In this document: in pieces, positions 48,070 to 58,413 of the stretch
Position numbering within the stretch: position 1 is the first letter of the stretch
Layout: the number at the start of each line of letters is the position of its first letter
From: an uncultured Salinisphaerales bacterium
GTDB lineage: Bacteria; Pseudomonadota; Gammaproteobacteria; Nevskiales; CAJXLF01
DNA length: 64,000 nt
Direction of reading: 5' to 3'
Assembly (NCBI GenBank): GCA_913055805.1
Contig: CAJXLF010000002.1
Span: 411,502 to 475,501 of the forward strand
Made by a program: the position numbers and the translations under genes
The notes under the pieces: generated by a model
Told to the model about the DNA's origin: nothing
Seen by the model: only the letters and a program-made list of their open reading frames with translations
Database searches by the model: none

Positions 48070-49355
48070 TCGGCGGGTTTCCCGGACGGACCCTGCAGAA
48101 TACCCTGCTCGCCCTGCAGGCGCCCGATGATCACGGCGCCACAGGAATCGCTGAAAACATTCACAGTCGTCCGGCACATGTCCAGAACCCGATCAACGAC
48201 CAAAACAAGACCGATACCCTCCAGCGGCAATCCGACGGCCCCCAGAATGACTGCGATAGCCACCAGACTGGCAGAAGGAATACCCGCCACACCAATCGAG
48301 GTCACCAGAGCGGTTATCACAACCAGCACCTGCTGGGCGAATGACAGGTCCAGGCCATAGGCCTGGGCAATAAACATCACGACAGCGCACTCATACAGGG
48401 CCGTGCCATCCATGTTGATAGTCGCACCCAACGGCAATACGAAGCTGCTGGTTTGCGGCGATACGCCGGCACGCCGCTGCACGCAATCCAGTGTAAGCGG
48501 CAAGGTCGCCGACGACGAGCTGGTGGAGAAGGCCGTCAGCAAGGCCGGCGCCATGGCCTGGTAGTGCCGCCAGGGCGATACCCGCCCAACCAGCTTCAAC
48601 AGGAGCGGCAAGGTCACCAGAAAATGAATGCCCAGCGCAGCCAGAACGGCGGCAAAGAATATGAGCACGGCCTGGATACTCTCCCAGCCTGTTTGCGAGA
48701 CCACCTTGGCAACCAGGGCAAATACACCGACAGGCGCGAAACGAATCACCCACTCGGTAATCACGATCATGGTTTCGTAAGCGCCATTCCAGAAACGCCT
48801 CTGCACATCCGCCAGGTCCGACGACAGGCGAGTTGTTGCAAAACCGAACAACAGGGCAAAGACGATCAGCCCTAGCATCTGGCCTTCAGCAGCCGCTTGC
48901 ACAATATTGGGGGGCAGCATGCGCAGAAAAATGGCGACGATATCGCCCGTTCTGCCCTCGACATTACTGACAACAGTCTGCGTGGCGGCATCTAGCCCCA
49001 GCCGGTCGGCTGCCGGTTCACCGTCTATATGCCCCGGCACAACCAGATTCAACACAGCCAGACCGGTGATGACGGCGAAAAAGGTCGTAGTGAGATAGTA
49101 AGTCAGCGTCTTCAGGCCCAGCTGGCCAAGAGCACCACCGCTGAGATTGGCAGTGCCGGCAATAATGGCCGCCAGGATCAGGGGCACCACCAGCATCTTA
49201 AGAGCATTCAGGAATAGCGTGCCGATAAAGTCCAGCACTTCGACAACAGTACTGTCTGCCGGCACCGTCATTCCCGCAACAGCGGCTGCAATCAGCGCAG
49301 CCAGTATCTGCCAGTGCAGATAGCGTGGCATCAGAAAACGGCGTAGCAAGTGCAT
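48063..49355 (-). CDS. Dicarboxylate/amino acid:cation symporter (DAACS family)
   Basis: This 430-residue membrane transporter is of the GltP/DctA/SLC1 type. Signature segments are the serine-rich hairpin SSSSATLPLTLDC near residue 270, the GATINMDGTALYE motif near 305, and TALVTSIGVAGIPSASLV near 345. The cation is H+ or Na+ and the substrate glutamate, aspartate or C4-dicarboxylates; the sequence does not decide. GGGAG lies 6 nt before the ATG. It stands alone between a convergent HTTM gene and ppiD. Confidence 0.92.
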   Translation of the reverse strand: MHLLRRFLMPRYLHWQILAALIAAAVAGMTVPADSTVVEVLDFIGTLFLNALKMLVVPLILAAIIAGTANLSGGALGQLGLKTLTYYLTTTFFAVITGLAVLNLVVPGHIDGEPAADRLGLDAATQTVVSNVEGRTGDIVAIFLRMLPPNIVQAAAEGQMLGLIVFALLFGFATTRLSSDLADVQRRFWNGAYETMIVITEWVIRFAPVGVFALVAKVVSQTGWESIQAVLIFFAAVLAALGIHFLVTLPLLLKLVGRVSPWRHYQAMAPALLTAFSTSSSSATLPLTLDCVQRRAGVSPQTSSFVLPLGATINMDGTALYECAVVMFIAQAYGLDLSFAQQVLVVITALVTSIGVAGIPSASLVAIAVILGAVGLPLEGIGLVLVVDRVLDMCRTTVNVFSDSCGAVIIGRLQGEQGILQGPSGKPADQ

Positions 49356-49426
49356 TTCATCTCCCCCAGGCGATTAGCATACCCTGCCGCGAGAGAGAGC
49401 CGGGCGCAAGCACCCGGCAGTCATCG

Positions 49427-51337
49427 TTATTGCAGACGCTCTTCGTAAATAGTGACATCCATGCTATCGCGTACGGCTGTTTCGTAAACACGGAATTCCA
49501 TGTTGGCGCTACGCGCCGCCAGTCGCCGCTGAATTTCTTCGCGTTCCTCGGCCGTCAGCTTCGCAGGATCGCCGTCCTGTACGGCACTGAGTATCACCAC
49601 AGCCTGATTACCGCTCGACAGCACACCGTGCCCAACAGAGGCTTCCCCCCCCTTGGGACGGGGCAGGCCGAAAATCGTATTCAACAACCGTGCATCGAGC
49701 CGCTCGTCTTCACGTTCAACCCAACCGGGCACCTCCAGGCGTATACCCAGGGCCGCTGCAACTGCAGCTGCGTTTTCACCGTCGCGCAAACGCTTCACTG
49801 CTTGCTCAGCAAGCTCCCTGGCGCGGGACTGACCCTGCTGAAGGCGCAGCTCATCCTCGATATCGTCGCTCACTTCATTCAGCGGGCGCTGACGTGCTTC
49901 TTCATAAGCGTCCACACGGATCACCACGATCCGCTCATCGTTAAGTTTGAGCAAGCCGCTATTTTCCCGATCCTGCAATACCGCAGGGGAAAAGGCCGCT
50001 TCGATCACGGCAGGATGCTGACCAAGACCGTCACCACCCTCGCGGTTCAGCCAATCCGTCACCTTGATATCAAGATTCAGGGCGTCTTCGGCCGGTTCCA
50101 GACTGTCCGGATTATCGAAGCTGAGATCATCCAGGCGCTTACTCATCTGCTGGAATCGCTCGGCCAGTTCCTTCTCACGGTAGAGGCGCAAAAGCACCTC
50201 CTGAACCTCATCGTTTTTGAACGGCTGCACCTGTCTGGGTCGCAGTTCGTCAACGCGAATCAGATGCCAGCCGAACGGCGATTTCACCGGCTCGCTCACC
50301 TTGTTTTCGGGCAGTGCGAACAGAGCCTGCTCGAACTCAGGCACCATGACGCCACGACCTATCCAGCCGAGGTCGCCTCCATCATCACGTGAACCCGTGT
50401 CTTCTGAAAGTTCCTTGGCTAGCGCTTCAAAACTGGCGCCCTGTTTCAGCTGGGCTGCGATCTTTTCGATCTTGGCCTTGGCGGCTTCAGCCTCGTTATC
50501 CTGGGTCTGGATCAGGATATGACGGGCCTTGCGCTGCTCAGCCGTTGTAAAGCGTGATTGCTTTTCAGCCTCATACATAGCCTGCAGTACGGCCTCATCC
50601 GGCCGGTCGGCGGGTTTGAGGGTGCTCTTGTCGATTTCCAGATATTCCAGACGCACCCGCTCCGGCGTACTGAAGCGTGCTGGCTGAGCCTCGTAGTAGG
50701 CTTGAATATCCTCATCACTGATATCGGCCTGCCGCGAATATTGTTCGAGGTTGAATTCCAGGTACTGTATGCGGCGCTGCTGCTGCTCCAGGCGAGCCGC
50801 GGCATTCACATCCGTTTCGGTAACGAATGCGCTGGAGGTCAGTCCCTGCTGCAACTGGTCCATGGCCAGCGCGTTGCGCAGGCGGGCTTCGTAGGCAGCC
50901 GGTGTGTATCCGTTACGTGACAGGACTTCACGATAGCGCTCCGCAGAGAAACTGCCCCCTTCCTGAAAGGCTGTCTGTTCGCGGAGTGTGTTCGCCAGAC
51001 TGACATCGCTCACGCGATAACCTGAATCACGCACGTACTGTGTCAGCACTTCCTCGCGAATCAGGTTGTCCAGCACGCCCCGGCGTAGTTGTGCGTTATT
51101 GATGCTGTCCGGGTCGAAGTTGTCGCCCATGAGCTGTTGCAGCCGCTGGTAGTGCTGATCATAGGCACGTTGCAGCTGGGTCTGGCTGATTTCGGCATCA
51201 CCCACTTCTGCGACTTCGGGATTACCCGGACCCTGCAGGTAGGAATCTATGCCCCAAAAGGCAAAGGGAATTGTAATTAGGCCGACTATGCCCCAGGCAA
51301 TGGGGCCCGTGGCGCGATCGCGAATGCTCTGCAACAT
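49427..51337 (-). CDS. ppiD: Periplasmic folding chaperone PpiD (SurA N-terminal + parvulin)
   Basis: PpiD is an inner-membrane-anchored chaperone that helps newly secreted proteins leave the Sec translocon. The 636-residue protein has one N-terminal membrane helix (GIVGLITIPFAFWGIDSYL), a SurA-like chaperone domain, and a parvulin PPIase domain at about residues 268-365 (ARHILIQTQDNEAE to KSPFGWHLIRVDE). A C-terminal SurA-like part completes it. It follows hupB and the two tRNA genes, as often seen in Pseudomonas relatives. A terminator after tRNA-Asp separates its transcription from theirs. Confidence 0.94.
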   Translation of the reverse strand: MLQSIRDRATGPIAWGIVGLITIPFAFWGIDSYLQGPGNPEVAEVGDAEISQTQLQRAYDQHYQRLQQLMGDNFDPDSINNAQLRRGVLDNLIREEVLTQYVRDSGYRVSDVSLANTLREQTAFQEGGSFSAERYREVLSRNGYTPAAYEARLRNALAMDQLQQGLTSSAFVTETDVNAAARLEQQQRRIQYLEFNLEQYSRQADISDEDIQAYYEAQPARFSTPERVRLEYLEIDKSTLKPADRPDEAVLQAMYEAEKQSRFTTAEQRKARHILIQTQDNEAEAAKAKIEKIAAQLKQGASFEALAKELSEDTGSRDDGGDLGWIGRGVMVPEFEQALFALPENKVSEPVKSPFGWHLIRVDELRPRQVQPFKNDEVQEVLLRLYREKELAERFQQMSKRLDDLSFDNPDSLEPAEDALNLDIKVTDWLNREGGDGLGQHPAVIEAAFSPAVLQDRENSGLLKLNDERIVVIRVDAYEEARQRPLNEVSDDIEDELRLQQGQSRARELAEQAVKRLRDGENAAAVAAALGIRLEVPGWVEREDERLDARLLNTIFGLPRPKGGEASVGHGVLSSGNQAVVILSAVQDGDPAKLTAEEREEIQRRLAARSANMEFRVYETAVRDSMDVTIYEERLQ

Positions 51338-51386
51338 GACGCTTGACCGTTCTCCTCGACAGCACCTTTTTGTGCTACCTGTTCAG

Positions 51387-51420
51387 ATAAAGAAAAGGCG
51401 CCCGTGGGCGCCTTTCGTTT
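51387..51420 (-). terminator. Rho-independent terminator after tRNA-Asp
   Basis: AAAGGCGCCC and GGGCGCCTTT form a 10-bp stem with a 2-nt connector (51394-51415). On the minus strand it is followed by TTTCTTT, so it ends transcription coming from hupB or the tRNAs before ppiD. Confidence 0.85.
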
Positions 51421-51430
51421 TCCGTTAGGA

Positions 51431-51507
51431 TGGCGGAGCGGACGGGACTCGAACCCGCGACCCCCGGCGTGACAGGCCGGTATTCTAACCAACTGAACTA
51501 CCGCTCC
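51431..51507 (-). tRNA. tRNA-Asp (anticodon GUC), CCA encoded
   Basis: Read on the minus strand the 77-nt gene has acceptor stem GGAGCGG/CCGCTCC, a normal D-arm, anticodon loop CTGTCAC with GTC, T-arm with GTTCGAGTCC, and encoded CCA at 51431-51433. It closely matches E. coli tRNA-Asp. It lies 7 nt downstream of tRNA-Val. Confidence 0.96.
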
Positions 51508-51514
51508 GCGATTC

Positions 51515-51590
51515 TGGTGGGTGCTGACGGGATCGAACCGCCGACATTCGCCTTGTAAGGGCGACGCTCTACCAGCTGAGCTAAGCACCC
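51515..51590 (-). tRNA. tRNA-Val (anticodon UAC), CCA encoded
   Basis: The minus-strand 76-nt gene has acceptor stem GGGTGCT/AGCACCC, D-arm TAGCTCAGCTGGTAGAGC, anticodon loop CTTACAA with TAC, T-arm with GGTTCGATCC, and CCA at 51515-51517. No convincing separate promoter is seen in the 52 nt after hupB, so hupB-tRNA-Val-tRNA-Asp may be one transcript. Confidence 0.96.
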
Positions 51591-51642
51591 TGATAGGGCT
51601 GAAGTCAGGCGATTTTTATGCCGCCCACCCTCAGAAGGCGCG

Positions 51643-51915
51643 CTAGTTTACGGCATCCTTGAGTGCTTTACCAGCCTTGAATGCCGGCGACTTACCAGCC
51701 GCAATCTTGATGGTCTCGCCGGTCTTCGGGTTGCGGCCCTGACGTGCTGCACGGGCACGCACCAGGAAGGTACCAAAGCCAACCAGGGAAACCTTGCCAC
51801 CCTTCTTCAGGGCGCCGGTAATGCTGTCGAGCACGGCGTCAACGGCACGGCCGGCATCGGCTTTCGACAGGCCGGTTGCATCGGCGACGGCATCAATAAG
51901 ATCAGTCTTGTTCAT
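51643..51915 (-). CDS. hupB: DNA-binding protein HU-beta
   Basis: HU is a nucleoid-associated dimer that bends DNA. The 90-residue protein is full length, with [20 protein letters not shown] at the start, [22 protein letters not shown] spanning the DNA-clasping arm, and the final [22 protein letters not shown] precedes the ATG. It follows lon, as in E. coli and Pseudomonas, with its own strong promoter and a leader of about 135 nt. Confidence 0.97.
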   Translation of the reverse strand: MNKTDLIDAVADATGLSKADAGRAVDAVLDSITGALKKGGKVSLVGFGTFLVRARAARQGRNPKTGETIKIAAGKSPAFKAGKALKDAVN

Positions 51916-52056
51916 AATGAACGAATCTCCTCAGAAAAATTGGATTAAAAAAGTGGCCATCATTGGCTACTAAAACCTGGTCCGTGGCAAAACGGCCGGT
52001 GGCTCCCCACGCCACGCGACGGTTGAAACCGATACGTGAATACTGGAGTGCTGGGA

Positions 52057-52086
52057 TTTATAGCAAGCGCTTCAAAGCGACGTCAA
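52057..52086 (-). promoter_or_regulatory. Probable sigma-70 promoter of hupB
   Basis: On the minus strand TTGACG (52081-52086) and TATAAA (52057-52062) are separated by 18 nt. The spacer contains the palindromes CGCTTTGAAGCG and AAGCGCTT, which could be an operator. The expected transcript leader is about 135 nt. Confidence 0.65.
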
Positions 52087-52105
52087 CCACCCTGAAAAGA
52101 CTTGA

Positions 52106-52130
52106 CAAACCCACATGAAATATGGGTTTG
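52106..52130 (-). terminator. Probable lon terminator
   Basis: CAAACCCACAT and ATATGGGTTTG form an 11-bp stem with one mismatch and a GAA-type triloop, 17 nt after the lon stop. The following minus-strand sequence TCAAGTCTTTT is only moderately T-rich. Confidence 0.55.
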
Positions 52131-52147
52131 CGGCGGCCTCTCTCCTG

Positions 52148-54592
52148 CTAGTGCGGACGCCTCATCCTGCTGTCGTCATTTTGCTCGCCCGACTGCCCCT
52201 TGATGGACATGGCGGGATCGGGCAGTGATTCGGGCAGACGCTCCAGGGCAACTTCCAGAACTTCATCTATACGTCTTACTGGACGTATCTCCAGTTTGTT
52301 CTTGATGTTGTTGGGAATTTCGGCCAGATCCTTGACGTTCTCCTGAGGGATGACAACCACCTGAATACCCCCTCTGTGGGCAGCCAGCAGCTTCTCCTTC
52401 AGGCCGCCGATTGGCAGCACATCACCCCGCAAAGTGATCTCTCCGGTCATGGCCACTTCGGCCTTTACGGGGATTTCCGTGAGCGCTGAAACAAGCGCAG
52501 TACACATGGCAATACCCGCACTCGGGCCATCTTTTGGCGTTGCCCCCTCGGGCACATGCACATGAATATCGAATTTTTGCGTAAAGTCTTCGCCGATTCC
52601 CAGCCGTGCTGCACGGCTGCGCACCACTGTCAGGGCTGCCTGAATGGACTCCTGCATCACGTCACCGAGGCTGCCGGTATGGGTCAGCTTGCCCTTGCCG
52701 GACACCACCGCCGACTCAATCGTCAGCAGATCGCCACCGACCTCGGTCCAGGCCAGTCCGGTCACCTGGCCGATGCGGTTTTCCTGCTCGGCCTTGCCGT
52801 AACGATAGCGTGGCACGCCCAGAAACTTCTCCAGGTTACGTGCCGTGATATGCACGGACTTGTCTTTCTTGTTGGTGATCAGATCCTTGACCACCTTGCG
52901 ACACAGCTTGCTGATATCGCGTTCGAGGTTACGCACACCGGCCTCACGCGTGTAATGGCGGATAACATCACGTATCGCGCCTTCAGACACGTTGAGCTCG
53001 CTTTCCTTGAGGCCGTTATCCTTGATTTTCTTGGGCAGCAGGTATTGCTGGGCAATATTGACCTTCTCGTCCTCCGTGTAGCCCGGCAAACGAATCACTT
53101 CCATACGATCCAGTAACGGAGGCGGAATGTTCAGCGTATTGGCCGTACAAACAAACATCACGTCCGACAGGTCGAAATCAACCTCCAGGTAATGATCGTT
53201 GAAGCTGTTGTTCTGCTCCGGATCCAGCACTTCCAGCAGCGCCGAAGCGGGATCACCACGAAAGTCCATCGACATCTTGTCGATTTCATCCAGCAGGAAC
53301 AACGGGTTACGCACACCCACCTTGCTCATGTTCTGCAGAATCTTGCCGGGCATGGAACCGATGTAGGTACGCCGGTGGCCGCGGATTTCGGCCTCGTCAC
53401 GCATGCCACCCAGCGACATGCGCACGAACTCGCGATTCACGGCACGCGCAATGGAGCGCCCCAGTGAAGTCTTGCCGACACCAGGCGGCCCCACCAGACA
53501 GAGGATCGGCCCACGCAGCTTCTTGACACGCTGCTGAACGGCCAGATTCTCGATAATGCGTTCCTTGACCTGCTCCAGACCATAGTGATCCTCGTTGAGG
53601 ATCTTTTCGGCCTTTTCCAGTTCGATACGGCTTTTGGTCTTCTTCTTCCAGGGCACGCCCACCAGCCAGTCGATGTAGTTGCGCACCACAGTGGCCTCGG
53701 CCGACATGGGTGACATCATCTTCAGCTTGTTGAACTCGGCCTGCGCCTTGGCCTTGACCTCCTTGGGCATGCCGGCCTTTTCAATTTTCTCACCCAGTTC
53801 TTCCAGCTCGTTGGGCGCATCCTCACTTTCGCCGAGTTCCTTCTGAATGGCCTTCATCTGCTCATTCAGATAGTACTCGCGCTGGCTTTTCTCCATCTGC
53901 TGCTTGACGCGTGAACGGATGCGTTTTTCGATCTGCAGGACTTCGATTTCACCTTCGATCTGACGCAGCACGTGTTCCAGGCGCACCTTCACATCGTGCA
54001 TTTCCAGCACTTCCTGCTTTTCATCCAGGCGTAGATTGAGATGTGCCGCAATGGTGTCCGCCAGACGACCGGCGGAATCCATGCTGGACAGGGAAGGCAG
54101 CAATTCAGCCGGCACTTTCTTGTTCAGCTTCACATATTGCTCAAAGACCGAGAGGATGGAACGCATCAGGGCATCGAGTTCTGCCTCGTCATCGCCCTCC
54201 AGTTCCTGCAGCGCTTCGCATTCGGCGCTGAGATAACCCTCATCCTCGTCCATCTGGTAGATACGGGCACGTTCTGCGCCTTCTACCAGCACCTTGACGG
54301 TACCGTCCGGAAGTTTGAGCAGCTGCAGAATGCTGGCCAGCGTACCAATGCTGTAGACGTCCTCGGTACCGGGGTCATCCGTCTCGGCCGTTTTCTGCGC
54401 CACCAGCAGGATGCGCTTGTCATGCTGCATCGCCACTTCCAGGGCCCGGATGGACTTGGCCCGCCCGACAAAAAGCGGAATAGCCATATGCGGATAAACG
54501 ACGACATCGCGCAGAGGCAATACCGGCGCGCGATTTTCACTCAGCCGGGTGACTTTGGGGGTATCTTCGGAATATATGTCTGAATCAGACAT
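52148..54592 (-). CDS. lon: ATP-dependent protease Lon
   Basis: Lon is the cytoplasmic AAA+ protease for misfolded and regulatory proteins. The 814-residue product has an N-terminal substrate domain ([23 protein letters not shown]), a coiled helical region, and Walker [12 protein letters not shown] near residue 366. [12 protein letters not shown] follows as Walker B. The protease domain has Ser in [11 protein letters not shown] near 687 and the dyad Lys in [14 protein letters not shown] near 731. ATG at 54592 is preferred to the one at 54598 because GAGG sits 8 nt before it. A sigma-32-like promoter lies about 70 bp upstream. Confidence 0.97.
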   Translation of the reverse strand: MSDSDIYSEDTPKVTRLSENRAPVLPLRDVVVYPHMAIPLFVGRAKSIRALEVAMQHDKRILLVAQKTAETDDPGTEDVYSIGTLASILQLLKLPDGTVKVLVEGAERARIYQMDEDEGYLSAECEALQELEGDDEAELDALMRSILSVFEQYVKLNKKVPAELLPSLSSMDSAGRLADTIAAHLNLRLDEKQEVLEMHDVKVRLEHVLRQIEGEIEVLQIEKRIRSRVKQQMEKSQREYYLNEQMKAIQKELGESEDAPNELEELGEKIEKAGMPKEVKAKAQAEFNKLKMMSPMSAEATVVRNYIDWLVGVPWKKKTKSRIELEKAEKILNEDHYGLEQVKERIIENLAVQQRVKKLRGPILCLVGPPGVGKTSLGRSIARAVNREFVRMSLGGMRDEAEIRGHRRTYIGSMPGKILQNMSKVGVRNPLFLLDEIDKMSMDFRGDPASALLEVLDPEQNNSFNDHYLEVDFDLSDVMFVCTANTLNIPPPLLDRMEVIRLPGYTEDEKVNIAQQYLLPKKIKDNGLKESELNVSEGAIRDVIRHYTREAGVRNLERDISKLCRKVVKDLITNKKDKSVHITARNLEKFLGVPRYRYGKAEQENRIGQVTGLAWTEVGGDLLTIESAVVSGKGKLTHTGSLGDVMQESIQAALTVVRSRAARLGIGEDFTQKFDIHVHVPEGATPKDGPSAGIAMCTALVSALTEIPVKAEVAMTGEITLRGDVLPIGGLKEKLLAAHRGGIQVVVIPQENVKDLAEIPNNIKNKLEIRPVRRIDEVLEVALERLPESLPDPAMSIKGQSGEQNDDSRMRRPH

Positions 54593-54663
54593 CTGCATTA
54601 CCTCGTGCGTACCCGGCGTTGGCGCATGCGCCGGGTGAAGTGTGGTTAACCTGTATTCTACCT

Positions 54664-54692
54664 ACTTGGGCGCTTCCGGGGTGATTTTCAAG
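54664..54692 (-). promoter_or_regulatory. Sigma-32-like heat-shock promoter of lon
   Basis: On the minus strand CTTGAAA (54686-54692, exact heat-shock -35) is followed after 14 nt by GCCCAAGT (54664-54671), which matches the CCCCATNT -10 at five of seven defined positions. It lies directly after the clpX terminator and gives a leader of roughly 65 nt. That leader contains a GC hairpin (ACCCGGCG...CGCCGGGT, about 54614-54641) just before the ribosome site. Confidence 0.65.
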
Positions 54693-54700
54693 GCTTAATC

Positions 54701-54737
54701 ACAAAAAAACCGCGTTTTCCGGCAAGAAAACGCGGTT
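54701..54737 (-). terminator. Rho-independent terminator after clpX
   Basis: AACCGCGTTTTC and GAAAACGCGGTT form a perfect 12-bp stem with a 6-nt loop (54708-54737), followed on the minus strand by TTTTTTTG. It lies 45 nt after the clpX stop and insulates lon. Confidence 0.92.
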
Positions 54738-54782
54738 GAACACGAAAATCAGCCTGCTCAGTCGCATTACCTGCGTTTCTGG

Positions 54783-56048
<1,266 letters not shown>

Positions 56049-56108
56049 GTACCTGTCCCGAAGAAGGGCCTAATTCAAGCTATGCAACATGTATACCACG
56101 CCAGGCGC

Positions 56109-56153
56109 GTGACGAAAACACGTCACCGGATGATTTTTAGGCCATCCGGTGAC
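56109..56153 (-). promoter_or_regulatory. Alternative stem-loops between clpP and clpX
   Basis: GTCACCGGATG (56122-56132) pairs perfectly over 11 bp with CATCCGGTGAC (56143-56153). The 56121-56126 part of the same arm can instead pair over 6 bp with GTGACG (56109-56114). Only one of the two can form at a time. There is no clear run of Ts after the stem on the minus strand, so it may be an RNA-processing or attenuation signal rather than a plain terminator. Confidence 0.55.
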
Positions 56154-56193
56154 GATTGAGTTCCCGGGGGGATGTCTGACAGGTTTTTGACGC

Positions 56194-56829
56194 TCAGGTC
56201 GGCTGGATCTTGCGGCTGGTCAGCACTTCGTCAACCAGACCGTAGGAAACCGCTTCCTCGCCGCTCATGAAGAAGTCACGGTCGGTATCCTGACGGATCT
56301 TGTCCATGGTCTGGCCGGTGTGACGCACCAGCACTTCGTTGAGCCGTTCGCGGATTTGCAGAATTTCCTTGGCGTGAATCTCGATGTCTGTCGCCTGGCC
56401 CTGAAAACCACCCAGAGGCTGGTGCACCATGACGCGCGAATGCGGCAGACAGAAACGCTTGCCCTTGGTGCCGGCCGTTAACAGGACAGCGCCCATGCTG
56501 GCTGCCTGGCCGACGCAGATAGTGGAGACATCGGACTTGATGAACTGCATGGTGTCGTAGATAGACATACCTGCCGTCACCACGCCGCCAGGCGAGTTGA
56601 TATACAGATGGATATCCTTGTCCGGATTCTCCGACTCCAGAAACAGCAGTTGCGCCACAATCAGATTGGCCATGTGGTCTTCCACCTGGCCGGTGATGAA
56701 CACAACGCGTTCCTTGAGCAGACGCGAATAGATATCAAAAGCCCGTTCGCCTCTCGGTGTCTGTTCGACCACCATCGGCACCAGATGCTGGGCGCGGGTT
56801 ACGTACTGCTCGATTGCGCGTTCGTCCAT
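56194..56829 (-). CDS. clpP: ATP-dependent Clp protease proteolytic subunit ClpP
   Basis: ClpP is the serine peptidase barrel used by ClpX and ClpA. The 211-residue precursor has the nucleophile Ser111 in GQAASMGA, His136 in VMVHQPLGG, and the later conserved Asp region ([10 protein letters not shown]). The 25-residue Ser-His spacing equals that of E. coli. GGAG precedes the ATG at 56829; the frame extends upstream into tig without homology. It begins 28 nt after tig, so the two are likely co-transcribed. Confidence 0.97.
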   Translation of the reverse strand: MDERAIEQYVTRAQHLVPMVVEQTPRGERAFDIYSRLLKERVVFITGQVEDHMANLIVAQLLFLESENPDKDIHLYINSPGGVVTAGMSIYDTMQFIKSDVSTICVGQAASMGAVLLTAGTKGKRFCLPHSRVMVHQPLGGFQGQATDIEIHAKEILQIRERLNEVLVRHTGQTMDKIRQDTDRDFFMSGEEAVSYGLVDEVLTSRKIQPT

Positions 56830-56857
56830 AGTCTCCTGATCCTTTAACTGTCGCGGT

Positions 56858-58189
56858 TTAGGCCTGGCTCCCCTGCTGCTGTGACTGCATGAGTTCTTCA
56901 TAACCCATCGCCACGGTTTTCACCCTGGCGGTCTCCAGCAACGAGTCTACCACCTGCTCCTCCATGGCCATGGCCTGGATACCCTGCATGATCTGCGGGT
57001 TGGAACGGTAGTAGGTTGCCACTTCTTCGGTCTTTTCGTAACCCTGCGACAAATCGGCGATCACCGCGTCTACCCGGGCATCGTCCAGTTCGATGTTGCG
57101 ATCGCGAATCACTTCGGCGATCAGCAAACCCAGGGCGACACGGCGTTCGGCACCTTCCTTGAAGATTTCATCGGGCATAAGTTGCCTGATTTTCTCGGCA
57201 TCCTGGCGCATCTGCTCGGGCAGGCGCTGGGCCGCTTCGCGGCGCATGTTATCCATCTCCTGCGCCACCAGCCCCCTTGGGCATTCCACCTCGTTGGCCT
57301 TGAGCAGTTCGTCCATTATCTGCTGCTTGACGCTGTTCTTGACTGCTTTTTCCTTCTCACGGGCAAGTCCTTCGCGCACTTTCTCACGCAAGGCATCAAT
57401 ACCGCCTTCGGCCACACCCACTGTCTTGGCGAATTCGTCATCAAGCTCCGGCAATACCGCTTCGGCCACCTTGTTCAGTGTCACGGTGAACTGCGCGGTT
57501 TTGCCCTTCAGGTCTTCAGAGGGATAGTCCTCGGGGAAATCCACGTCCACTTCAAAGGTTTCACCAGGCGCGTGGCCGACGATGCCCTTTTCCATGGTCT
57601 CCAGCAAACGGCCGGCACCGAGTACGACATCAAAATCCTCGCCCTTGCCGCCTTCGAAAGCCTCACCGTCCAGCTTGCCTTCGAAGTTGATATTGACCTC
57701 ATCACCTTCCTGGGCAGGACGCTCCACGGCGTCGAAACGCTTGTGCTGCTCGCGGAAAGAATCCAGTGTCTTGTCGACATCAGCATCCGTGATTTCGGTT
57801 TCCGGCTGCTCTACCTTCAACTTGTCCAGACCCTTGATTGCGATTTCCGGGTAAACGTCGAAAACGGCGGTGTATTCCAGGGCCTGACCCGGCAAAGGCA
57901 GCTGCCCCACTTCGATATTCGGCTGACCGGCCGGCTTGAGTTCAGACTGCTGCAGCGCTTCACCGTAGGTACTCTGAATAATATCGCTCACCGCTTCCTG
58001 ACGCGCCTGGTCACCGTAACGTTGAATAAGCACCTTCATCGGCGCCTTACCCGGGCGGAAACCCGGCACCTTGGCATGCTTTCCGGCGCGCTTTACACGC
58101 GCTTCAACAGCTTCATCCACGCGCTCTGCGGGAACCTGAACTTTCAAACGACGCTCGAGGCCGCCGGGCGTCTCGACTGATACTTGCAT
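56858..58189 (-). CDS. tig: Trigger factor, ribosome-associated chaperone
   Basis: Trigger factor binds nascent chains at the ribosome exit. The 443-residue protein has the N-terminal ribosome-binding signature PGFRPGKAP near residue 43, an FKBP-type PPIase domain at about 160-245 ([21 protein letters not shown]), and a helical C-terminal chaperone domain. ATG at 58189 follows AGAGGT; the open frame upstream of it is not homologous. It heads tig-clpP-clpX. Confidence 0.97.
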   Translation of the reverse strand: MQVSVETPGGLERRLKVQVPAERVDEAVEARVKRAGKHAKVPGFRPGKAPMKVLIQRYGDQARQEAVSDIIQSTYGEALQQSELKPAGQPNIEVGQLPLPGQALEYTAVFDVYPEIAIKGLDKLKVEQPETEITDADVDKTLDSFREQHKRFDAVERPAQEGDEVNINFEGKLDGEAFEGGKGEDFDVVLGAGRLLETMEKGIVGHAPGETFEVDVDFPEDYPSEDLKGKTAQFTVTLNKVAEAVLPELDDEFAKTVGVAEGGIDALREKVREGLAREKEKAVKNSVKQQIMDELLKANEVECPRGLVAQEMDNMRREAAQRLPEQMRQDAEKIRQLMPDEIFKEGAERRVALGLLIAEVIRDRNIELDDARVDAVIADLSQGYEKTEEVATYYRSNPQIMQGIQAMAMEEQVVDSLLETARVKTVAMGYEELMQSQQQGSQA

Positions 58190-58305
58190 GGTATACCTCT
58201 GAATTCGAATATGGAGCTGGCCACTATGCCCGTGGCAGCCCTTCAACCGGCATTGCCCGGCAATCCGGACAACACACCCCGCCGGCCGGGGGCGAAAAGC
58301 CGGGC

Positions 58306-58311
58306 ATTATA
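58306..58311 (-). promoter_or_regulatory. -10 element of the probable tig promoter
   Basis: The minus strand carries TATAAT about 115 nt before the tig ATG. No good -35 is seen at 16-18 nt. The resulting leader contains palindromes at 58252-58264 (ATTGCC-C-GGCAAT) and about 58219-58237 (GGCCAC...GTGGC). Confidence 0.5.
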
Positions 58312-58413
58312 CAACGTAGACAGCAATTCTCGCAGTCAGCCAGGCTTCATGCGGAGTGCACTTCGATATGCGACTTGTGTGGCTGTAAGGCCGGCAGTTA
58401 GAAATTTGTCATC

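Noticed and set aside
49395..49420. GCCGGG/CCCGGC hairpin after the ppiD stop
   Set aside because: It has no T-tract on either strand, so it cannot be called a terminator with confidence.
49325..50392. 355-codon open frame opposite ppiD
   Set aside because: It is antisense to ppiD and the start of the symporter gene, with no motif support.
57182..58180. 332-codon open frame opposite tig
   Set aside because: It is a shadow of tig; the translation has no recognisable pattern.
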